DNA of 64,000 bases, from positions 32,809,607 through 32,873,606 of the forward strand of contig OU744724.1 of the NCBI GenBank assembly GCA_916613615.1, in the 5' to 3' direction. The stretch is from Steromphala cineraria (Eukaryota > Mollusca > Gastropoda > Trochida > Trochidae). Both the position numbers and the translations under genes were made by a program. Below are positions 49,201 through 61,200 of this stretch, one piece after another; positions within the stretch are counted from its first letter, which is position 1; each line of letters begins with the position of its first letter. Under the pieces are notes generated by a model that saw nothing but the letters and a program-made list of their open reading frames with translations, was not told the origin of the DNA and did no database searches.

Positions 49201-52200
49201 GTTCGTTTGTGGCAGTACTAGCAGGGGTTGTGGTAGGATGGTTAGTGTTTGGTGATAGTCAGGCTGGCTCGAAATCATGGATTCAACACTGTTTGCTACA
49301 TTTTAGATTATTGATAAGTTGGACTTGTCATCTTTGCAATAGAATGTTTTCGAATGGACATATTTTGGGCTCCATTAGCCAAGACTTAAAGACCTATTTT
49401 CATCATCTCAATAATCTTTACTTTGATTTAACTCGTACAAGATGAAAAATGTGATTTAGATTTATACACCCTTGTTGATATAGCATAATATTTGGAAACT
49501 CTGTTTCATTGATGTATTTATTACCTACTGGGACCTATGATAAATGGGATTAACATGTGAACATGGTTTATGTTTTGATTTATACTGCTAAAATACCTTT
49601 TCCAATATATTTTACTCTTTCGTAACATGAGTCTTGTTTGATTATATTTCAGGTTATTCTCTCAACCAATATCGCTGAATCTTCAATCACTGTCCCAGAC
49701 ATCAAGTATGGTAAGCTGCAACTGAGACTGTCTGCCTTAGATAAAGCTAATATCAAAACTTTTCATCAATGAAACTGATAATGAAAAGAGATTGATTGGA
49801 AAATGTACTTTTGCTTTAAAAGTTAAGAATATGTAGTCACTAAAGCTTTTGGTCAAGATTTGAATTAAGTCTTTGTATGGTACATGCTGAAAGGTCAAAC
49901 TCTTTGTTGACCCAATCCTGTCTAAGGGTTCGAACGTTACACTAACTCCATTAATCTGTACCTTGTGTTCAGATCATAGATTCGCTCTCGCAGCGATATA
50001 GCCAATCAAATTATTTTCTTGCCACCTTCTCGATAAAATTTCAACCAGAAAATGATTTGATTGGCTATATCCCAAGTCGGGCCGCGCGAGCGAATCTTGC
50101 TTTTGAGCCCAGGGTACAGATTAGTGGAGATAGCGCAACGTTCGTACCCTGAGACAGGATGTGTTGACACATTTCAAGATTATTTCATATACCATTTAAA
50201 TGATAAGGAGTGATAGTTCAACACCATTGAGTATGACTTGTGCCCTCCTCTGCAGTGATCGACTTCTGCCTGACGAAGAACCTCGTGTGTGACCCCCAAA
50301 CACGCTACACACATCTAGTGGTCGACTGGGCCTCCAAGGCCAACTGCACTCAGAGAAAAGGTCAGTACCGTTTTCGACCTATTAAACGCCCTGGGCGGTT
50401 ACAAAATTGGAAAGAGGGTGCGCTTTTTAAAATGTCTTAATCATTCAGTCAAATAATATAAATGTTATTGGTTATTCTTGATCAGCATATAATTTTTAGT
50501 GAAAAGTTACAAATCCAATTACCATGATTACAGAGGAGGACTGAAATCAAGTCTTCAAACCATTTTTATGTAAAATTTCATAGGTTTGTCATGTAATGTA
50601 TGACTGAAAAGGGGGCGCTTAATGTTTTTTGAGTTAAAAGCATTGTTAGGGAGAGAGCCCTTATTACATCGAATACAATATATTCAGTGTATGAAACAAG
50701 CCTGAAAAGTGGCTAGCCCAACAGTGGTATTTTGTTGATTTAAATGTTAAAATTGAAGAAAAACCTTAAACTTACCAGCCCCGACCAATAGTAACTAGTT
50801 ACCACTGGCAGACAGGCCTTATTAGCAGCCCCGTCTAAGGACGGGGCTGCTATCAGTTTTTGTGCAGTTCCCGCCGCCGCCGCGTCCGCCGCGCACATAC
50901 TAATGGCTATAACTTTTTTCTACTAAGCTTTCCAGAACTTGTATTCATAACTTACTGATTATACCTCGGGGGAACGATTTTGACATGTTCACTTTCAAGG
51001 TCAAAGGTCAAGGTCACGAGCTATAAAATCACTAAAAAATTCCTTGTAAACGCGATAACTTGAAAAGTTTTTGTGCTATGAAGCTCTAACTTGGTATATA
51101 TCATCCTTGGACGAGTAAAAGATTTTGAAAAGGTTTTCGCTACGATCTGTTCAAGGTCAAGGTCACAGCAAGGTCACGACTTTAGCATGGTTTTGCGAAA
51201 ATGCTTTATTTTAACTATGAACACTTTTAATCAATAGATGATTGTTATACTCAATGAAAAGTGTTCATAGATTGTGTAACCTTGAAGGTCAAAGGTCAAG
51301 GTCATGAGATTTGTGTTATTTAAATGTGCAACTAATTTGGATATAACTTTATCCCATTAAGTTTTTCAGAACTCAAACATGTATAAGTGTTTACACCTCT
51401 GGGGACTTAGAATGACATGTTCACTTTCAAGGTCAAAGGTCAAGGTCACGAAATATAAAATCACTAAAAAATTCCTTGTAAACGCGATAACTTGAAAAGT
51501 TTTTGTGCTATGAAGCTCTTACTTGGTATATATCATCCTTGGAAGAGTAAACAAATTTGAAAAGGTTTTCGCTACAATCTGTCCAAGGTCAAGGTCACAG
51601 CAAGGTCACGACTTTAGCATGGTTTTGCGGAAATGCTTTATTTTTACTATGAACACTTTTAATCAATAGAAGATTATTATAGTCAATAAAGAGTGTTCAT
51701 TGCTCGTGTAACCTTGAAGTTCAAAGGTCAAGGTCATGACATTTGTTTTATTACAATAAAAATAATATTAATAATAGGCTATTTATATTGTGCATGTGTC
51801 CATGTTAGTGCCATGCTCAAAGCGCACAATAAACAGAGTTCCCTGGTCAGTATATACACTATTTACAGTTCATTGAAGGGATTATTGAGTATCACTAGGG
51901 AAAGCAGATTTGTGCAGGTGGGTCTTGAGTTTGCTTCTAAATGAGGAGAGTTCAGTGCAAAGGCGGAGATTTTCAGGTAGTTTATTCCACTCAACAGCAG
52001 CTGAGTAGGAAAGGTACGGCGTCCATGTAAACTTGATCGTACTTTTGGAACTGTCAGGAGATTTTGATGTTGAGACCTCAGCGGCCGGGAAGGTACATAA
52101 GGACTGAGTAAACTGGAGAGGTACACAGGAGCAGAGCCAGTGAGGCAGCGAAACACAATGCATAACAACTTGAACCAAACACGTTGTTCTACTGGTAGCC

Positions 52201-55200
52201 AGTGGAGGGATTGGAGAACAGGACTGATGTGTTCATACTTTCTCGTACGTGTGGCAATACGAGCGGCGGTATTTTGTACTCGCTGCAATCTTTGTAGCTG
52301 AGATTGGGTGGCACCGATCAGTAGGCTGTTACAGTAGTCAAGTTTTGAGACTACAAGAGAGAGGATGAGGGTAGCAGCAGAGCTTCTGGTGAGATACCGT
52401 CTGATGGTTCCAATATTCCTGAGGGACGTGAAGGAGGACTGTACAATGTGGGAGATGTGGTCATCAAGTGACAGATCAGCATCTATGATGGCACCTAAAT
52501 CTCTGACCTTCTCTGCAAAGCTGATGCACGATCCGTCAAATTGAAAAGAGTCTGCCTCACACTGCTTCCTATGCCTTGCTTTCCCAATAAGAATACACTC
52601 AGTTTTGGCACTGTTGAGTTTCAACTTGTTCTGGAACATCCATCGATTCACCTCGTCGCAACAAAGACCAAGATCTTTCAGAGCATGAGATGTTTGCACT
52701 GGATCAGGAGGGAAGAATCTGTAAAGCTGCGAATCATCAGCATACTGGTGACGGTCAAAACGATGGAGGTCGATGATAGAGCCGAGTTCCTTGATATAAA
52801 GGGAGAAAAGAATTGGTCCAAGGACCGACCCTTGGGGTACCCCGCAAGTGAGTTGGATCTTGTTCGAAAACTGACCTTTTATTACAACAGATTGACTGTC
52901 CGTTAAGTAGGAATGAAACCACAACAGAGCAGTTCCCCCAATGTGAAAGTCGCTCTCAAGTTTTTCCATGAGTCGCTGATGATCGATAGTATCAAAAGCC
53001 GAACTTAGGTCTAGCAGCGTCAAAAGGCCCACCTTGTTGTCATCAACACCTTGTCTTAAGTCATTCAAGACCCTGATCAGTGCAGTCTCCGTGCTGTGGT
53101 TACAGCGATAGGCGGATTGGAAATTGTCCAGAAGATCTGTTTTCCTCAAATGTTCTGATAGTCTTTCTGCCACGGCACGTTCAACCAACTTTGAAACAAA
53201 CGGGAGGTTTGACACCGGTCTATAATTGCTCAAGATATCAGGATCCAGATGAGGCTTTTTGAGGAGAGGCTTAACCACTGCGGATTTGAAAACTGAGGGC
53301 ATCACTCCGTGTCTGAGGCTAAGATTGACAATGTCGGTTACAACGGGGAGCAAGACATCCATGTTGCTCAAGATCCTGTTGGTATAGGATCCAGCACGCA
53401 GAATGTTGGTTTTGACTTTCTAATCAGCTTCAACATTTCAGCGCTTGTGAAGTCACGAAAAGTAGTGAGCCTATCACACTGGTCACTCTGATCTACGAGA
53501 CATGAATCTTCTAACTCACTAGAGTTGCATTGTTGATCAGAGCTGGCAATCATAGAGGAGCGAATCCTTGAGATCTTGTCTGTGAAATAGTCCAGGAAGA
53601 CATCTGGCAAGGCATCAGCTCTATGATTGGAAGGTAACGGGGAGGACGACTCTTTACCCAAAAGACGAGACATCAACTTGTGAAGTGCTCTTGGATCTGA
53701 TGTACATTCCTCAATTTTACTGTTAAGAGATGAATGTTTAGCATTAGCAATGACAGTGGTGACATGACAGTATATCTGCCTATGGACTTCGAGGCGAGAC
53801 CGTCTCCATATTCTCTCTGCCCGGCGGCAACTAGCCTTGGCAGCCATGACCTCTTGTGTAACGATCCAGGAGCACACAGGACGTTGAGGGACAAGTTTCT
53901 TCTTCTGAGGTGCATGTTTATCAAGCAGCTCCTGGAGCACAGTGTTGTACAAATGTGACAGAGTGTTTGGTTCCGTTGGCGCATCACACAGAAGGTTGGA
54001 TTCAGATAAATCAGAACTGAACATTTGGTGATTGATAGCTTTGATGTTTCTGCAAGTGATCACAGTTTTGGGACAGGGAGGTTTATCAACATCCAGTGTA
54101 AATGACAATGTGCAACTAATTTGGATATAACTTAATCCCGTTAAGCTTTTCAGAACTCATAAACATGTGTAATTGTTTACACCTCTGGGGACTTAAAATG
54201 ACATGTTCACTTTCAAGGTCAAAGGTCAAGGTCATGAGCTATAAAATCACCAAAAAAATTCCTTGTTAACGCGTTAATTTGAAAAGTTTTTGTGCTATTA
54301 AGTTTAAATTTTGTATACATTATCTCTTGAGAAGTAAAAAAATTTGGAAAGGTTTTGGGTACGAACTGTCAAAGGTCAAGGTCACAGCAAGGTCAACAAA
54401 TATTGAATAAGGATTATTTTAACTTTAAACACTTTAATTCGATACATTAATGTTATTTTCAATGAAATGTGTTCATTGATTGCGTGACCTTGAGTGTCAA
54501 ACGTCAAGGTCACAAGAAAATGCCCAATATGCTGAGGCTTGTAGAAGGCAGAACAGGGTAAGGCGAAACCCCAAGTTTCGGGGCTGCTCTGTTTTTGCGG
54601 TGTCCCGCAAACACTAATCTAGTTTCATACACTGGTTTATTGTACTAGTGAACTTTACAAGGTATAGTACAAAGGGTCAGACTTTCTATATTGCATAGAA
54701 TTGTATTGTACAAGGGTTACTATATTGCATAGATTCGTATTGTATAACATTGCATCACATGTGAAAATGTTATTAAAAAACTTCATTTTAGCTCATCTTG
54801 TCTGAAAGGTCTGATGGGCTTATGGCATGGCATGGTGTCAAGCTTGTCCTAAATTATCAATTAAATATTTGAGCAATTACCATTTCTCAATTTGATTACC
54901 AGTATCTGAAAATAACGGCGCCTATATACTTAATTTTAGAATTGGTGACCCTACGGCTTCTACAAAAGGGGGAACCACATTGGCCATACTCTACAGCATA
55001 ACTGAAAGTGAAGCCTGATGAGCTACAGAGCCAAAGGCTTTATGTTTATTTTTCTGTCATGTTGAAAGTATCAATATTTGTGTGTATTTACAGGACGTGC
55101 TGGTCGAGTATCAAAGGGGCGTGTCTACTTCATGGTGACAAAAGCCTTCTTCCAAACGTATCTCCCAGAGTTTGGGATTCCTGAAATGCAGGTAGGAAAT

Positions 55201-58200
55201 ATAATTTGTATGATAGAATGTTTAAGATTTTCGCAGCTTTCTATCAATTTAGGGGTTCTAAATGATAAAACATTCTTGATCAAAAGCCTTATCTGGGTAG
55301 AATATTTGTATATCAAGTTTATCTTTGTAAGATTTGAATAAAGCACATTGTAAGCTTCTTACTAAAATTTCTTTCAAGGAAATTAACATTTAAGTTGGTT
55401 TAATAACAAAAAATTATACAAGAAGTATAGATTAACCTTATCAAGTCTTGCGATGACCTAAAATAAAAAAACAGTCACTTACAGAAGTGGTACCTCAATT
55501 GCTCACTGGTCCTTTTTTCTATTGACATTTCATATAAGCAAATGCTATATCTATATTCGGGATACAACTTTTACCATATTTTATCAATACACTTTCTGAT
55601 TTAACATGTTTATTTTCAATGGCAGAATATAATTATCGCTATCTTTCCTCAATGACTAGCGGTGCCCCCTGGAGACACTTGTGTTGAAAACAAAGATCTT
55701 TAACATGGGTGAACCGAGAGCTGTGCTTGGCCTTGCCCTCTCCGCTCCAGACCTGGACGACATTGAGCGAACAATCCTAAACCTCAAGGAGGTGAGTGAA
55801 TCTCTATTAATTTGTCAACTTTACCAATATACATGAGATTGACACCATTGTCCACATATGATGTGACAGGACAAAAAGGTCATCCTGCTTTAGAGTATTT
55901 ACATCTGCTTAGAGGTCTTACATTCTCTCAATTCTTTTTTGCTTACTTTATTTTCACTATGAATTATCATCCAGTGAAATGACCTCATATCAAACAGTAT
56001 CGGCATTGCCTGATAAATATCTTTGAGCATCTGATGCTATGTGTATCAATGAGTAACAAGCTTGTAGATGATAAGAGCTACTTCTTTGATTTAAATTCAA
56101 ATGGAGGTTGTCAAAAATTAGGACAATATTGTTGAAAACTTCCTTATTCTGTATGCTCAACACCTACTAGACAATAACATTAAAATCAATGTCTAATGTG
56201 TAAAGAAGACAATCTTTAACATGCATCTTAATGATGAAACCAACCAAATTTGATGACCTACTTTACTCGTGCATCAGGTGGGAGCTCTGGCGACGTCCTA
56301 CAATGAGTTGAACAGCCGATATGACGGCGAGCTGACGTTCATGGGTCGAGTGTTGGCTGAACTCCCAGTGGACATCAGGATTGGCAAGATGCTGGTCCTG
56401 GGGCACGTCTTCGCCCTGCTGGAGGAATGTCTCATCATTGGAGCTGCCCTCTCCCTCAAGAGTGTCTTTGCCAGGCCCTTCAAGGCTAAACTGGAAGCTT
56501 ATGAGTAAGTTTTCAGAAACTATCATTGTTGTTCCTAGAGGCGTCGCTGAGGAATTTGCCAACTCTTGTTGAACCTTTAGGATACATATACTATTACCAT
56601 TGTGAAGATGGACTGTTTCCTCTGGATTAGATAAATGACCCACTTAGCTGATTTCTGTGGGACAACATTATATGCTAAGCGGTGAACTCCTTAATGATTT
56701 ATCAGTTCTTGTTTTCACAACTTCACTTCCATACCACTTTCTACAACTTGTCAATAAACAAAGATTTATTGCCAGCAGTTGTGTGACATCATCAATGCAT
56801 TGACAATTTCTGTGATAAGTGTCAATATTCAAGATATAGAGAGAGTTGTTTTCAAATGAACTGATAATGTAACCATGACTGACATGTGCTTTTTCAGGCA
56901 CAAACTAGGATGGAGTCTGACATCAATGAGTGACTGTATCGCCATCCTGAACGCATACAAGGTACAGGAATACCATCTTTTGACATTTTTTAAGTATATG
57001 AATTCTTGCAACTCTTGACATCTGATGGTAGGAATTGCCAATAGGAAATGGTAGAGCAGGCATATAATGCTCATTAAATTGGATGTTGTGGATGACGACC
57101 AATCTTCGTTATTAAACCAGTAACATTTTATCAGCTGACAGACATGCAAAAAAAGAGCTTCAACAGTAGCAAGCAGCGAATATTTCTGACAAAAATTATG
57201 CTAACTTTAATGCATCATTAAACCTTGGAGTTATCTTCGGGAGAAGACAACTTTTGTGGGGTTTACAGATGAAGGTGATCTAACTCTTCTAAAAGTTCTG
57301 ATGACAATTTCAAGTGTTAATAACAGATTAATCCCACATGTTCAAACCTTTCATTGGTCCTGTCTCTCTATGAAGTGAATTGGAATGGTGCTAGCCCTAT
57401 TTCAGCTTTAAGACAGGATTTAAAAGGATAAGGAAAGAAAGAGGCAAGTCATCAGCTTGTCTGTGTTATCAATGCAGGTATGGGACAACAAGAAGAAGCT
57501 GCAGTCCTTCAAGCGGCAGGGCATGAACGAGAGGAAGTGGGGGGAGACGCACTTCATACAGATCCGCCGCATCAACGAGGTTAGTAGTACAAGAAGGGAA
57601 TAGGGCTTCCATGGGTCCAAAACTTGGACAAGAGAACTCAAGGGGTCAACTCACTCAGATACTAAAAGTCCCTGAAGTTCTTATCTTAACTAAAGAGAAC
57701 TCAAGGGGTCAAACTCACTCAGATACTAAAAGTCCCTGAAGTTCTTATCTTAACTAAAGAGAACTCAAGGGGTCAAACTCACTCAGATACTAAAAGTCCC
57801 TGAAGTTCTTATCTTAACTAAAGAGAACTCAAGGGGTCAAACTCACTCAGATACTAAAAGTCCCTGAAGTTCTTATCTTAACTAAAGAGAACTCAAGGGG
57901 TCAAACTCACTCAGATACTAAAAGTCCCTGAAGTTCTTTTCTTAACTAAAGAGAACTCAAGGGGTCAAACTCCCTCAGATACTTAAAGTCCCTGAAATTC
58001 TTATCTTAACTAAAGAGAACTTAAGGGGTCAAACTCACTCAGATACTTAAAGTCCCTGAAGTTCTTATCTAAACTAAAGAGAACTTAAGGGGTCAAACTC
58101 ACTCAAATACTTAGAGTCCCTGAAATTCTTATCTTAACTAAAGAGAACTCAAGGAGTCAAACTCACTCAGATACTTAGAGTCCCTGAAATTTCTATCTGA

Positions 58201-61200
58201 ACTAAAGAGATCTCAAGGGGTCAAACTCACTCAGGTACTTAGAGTCCCTGAAATTTATATCTGAACTAAAGAGATCTCAAGGGGTCAAACTCACTCAGAT
58301 ACTTAGAGTCCCTGAAATTCTTATCTAAACTAAAGAGATTATGTTCTTGGAGGGTGTCAACTGTAATGTTGTTCAGCCTAGTAGTTCTAAAATAACTTAC
58401 ATTCACTCATTAAGCTGTATGTTGACAATATATCAGCTTAACCTTCTTTCAAAGTTGTTAAAATCAGTAGTCAGTGTCTAAAACTGAACACTTAACAGGT
58501 GTCTGAGCTGGTGAAGGAGTTGAGCCAGCGACTGGCAAAGTTCAGTATCCAGGTGCCGCGTCACCGACCAGGCTTCAAGAAGGATCACACCGACGCCAGT
58601 GAGAGACTTATGCTCAAGGTATGTTCCTACAACCTCAATATCATCTTCCCTTTGGCATGTGAGACATATCAGACAATTTCTGAATGAGCTGCTCTAACTG
58701 TATGATATTATCACACTTATGAGGTTTGAAGTGTACGCTTTGTTGTTGTGCTTGCTATGTAAGTTTTATGATTTTATTTACTGTGGTACATGTTTTGTTT
58801 TGAGTGCTATAAATTGTATTAAATTATTTGATGTTCTAAAGTTGTTAAGATATACTGAACTTCCAGAAAAGCTTCGCCTGCATGTTGGTTTGAGAAGTAT
58901 CCTATTCATCTGTCTCTGTAAACAAAATGGCAGTTCCTTATAAAAATGAATTTATAGTCATTTAGGGTATCACCAATCCTGCTTTCTTTAACTGTACATA
59001 CTTTGCTAGACAGTTGGTGGGATTTCCAAGGAGAGGTAATACTCTAAGAGAATTTGAAAATAAGTTGTCATTACAACTTGTGCTATTTGAATATGGTTCG
59101 GAAATTGTGCTATTTACAGCTGGTGATGTGCGGCGCCTTCTATCCGAACTACTTCCTCCGAGGGGAGGTGGACGAGAGCAGTGCCGTGAGGGAACTATCC
59201 AACCATGACCCCATGAACACTGTCATTGTAAGTTATCTCCCTTCTTTCTTGCCATTCTTTGTTTAGTTTTATGACTTAGGAACTGCAGCATCTAAGATTA
59301 TGACGCTGATGAATATACTGGAGAATTGTTAAGAATTAATGTAATTCTTAATGATTAATTATACATTTATTTATTCAAAAACTGACATATTTACAATCTT
59401 CAAATTTCAAATTTATCAGAAGATACAAGAAAAATTCATATTGATGAAATACATAACTTCAAATACATAACATGATATATATCAAATTCATAACTTTAAG
59501 GTTATCAAGATAACCTTTGTCTTGGGCTTATTAACCAGTGATAAATTTATCACCGGAGTCCTACTTCAAATACCCAAGGACTCATTAAAACTTTTAACGT
59601 TTGAGGCACAGTATGCAAGGTTTTTCACCTGGTTCTATTGCTTACTCATAGAAGAATTCAGTTAAAATTTGAAAGGACTCACAAGACATTGTGCTAGCGA
59701 GTCCCTGAACAAAGCAGGTCATATTTGTAGATTGATCACTGGATGTCTGTATTGGATGATAGACTTACAAGAAATGTTTGCATCCTGACTACAGGTGAAG
59801 GGTCTGCCGGCCAACCAGGGCATGTTGTATCAGGAGAAGCTGCAGCGATTCTTCAGTGACTGCAGTCACGACCCTAAACCTGTCGTCAGCTTCGAGGAGA
59901 CCAAGTCAGTTTTTCACAACATATCATCTTAAAGCTTTGCTTTCTCAATATCAGAATCATGATTTAATTTTAATGTTTGCTAGAGAGGTCAAATCAGCAG
60001 CATCTAAAAAAATGCATATTATGCAAAGAGGATTCTGTTTCTTATTTTTTTTTCTTGTTAAAAAGGTGGAATGTTAATCATTATGTGTTAAAAAAGGTGC
60101 AATACTAATCATTAAATGTAAAAATTCAGTCATGTGTGGTTCTTATATTCACCTGTCCAAATTATCTCTCCCAGAAAAGGTCAATACTACTTCTATACAA
60201 AGTATTGAGAAATAGATAATATTTGTGAAAGTATTCTTTAAATCTGATATGTCATGTGTAAATGATCATGTTGTCGCTGCAGGGCTTTTGTTGAGTTTCC
60301 TTGGAAAGGCAATGAGTTGTTCCAGAATAAGGTCCACAAGGGTGTCTACATTGCTGTCAAACTCAGGTAAGCTTTCAGACCTGCCCTCTACTATCATTGA
60401 CACAAGGGTTATTCTTATCAAAGTAGAACTTGATTTCTTGTGGATGACAAATTGGCGTGTTTCTTAGCAGTTGGTAGGGCCATTGCTGTTAGTGTTGCCT
60501 GACTCTAAAGGTTTGGGTTCAATCTTGCATGAAACTCGGCCACAAAAAAATCCAAGAATTTATACTGTACTGTATTGCAGATAGTGTGATCCCAAATATA
60601 AAAATGTTTAATCAATTCATTATGTAAATGGCATTCATATCTAAAGTAAACTTGACATAATCTGGTAATCCTCAGGTTTGATACCAAATATTATTGACAA
60701 CATTAAGGTAGAATGTGATCATGCCAATAATCATGGGTATCCAGAAAAGCAATTCAGTTTTGAAAGTTTGAAGTTCAGATCAGTATCAATGACATGCCCT
60801 TCTCTATGGAAAATTGAAAAAATACATAGATATTAACAGCAGATCTTTTTTGATTTGATATTGAATATGGAATAGGTGTCATTCAATCTACCCTACAACT
60901 ATCCATTTAAGTCTGTCTTGCAAGATCAGAAAGTTTGTATCACAGTCTTCTCTCAACAATGCATTTTGTTTTCCACTCCTCCTGTTCTTCAGACTGCTGC
61001 GGATCCCTATTGAGGTGAGGATGTTCACAAAGGAGGATGGACGGATCGTGGCCACCAATCTACATGCTGCTCAGGACGTGGTCGCAGCCAAGGGACAGCT
61101 CAGAACCAACAGGTAATAGTAATGCCTTGGATGAATTATCAAAAGTATTATTTTTTCAACAACAATGATTTTATCACAAAAACTTGTCTTGAATGACCCC

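Noticed and set aside
51882..52178. Separate small ORF beside the reverse transcriptase
   Set aside because: It is the true C-terminus of the same retrotransposon ORF2, displaced by a frameshift.
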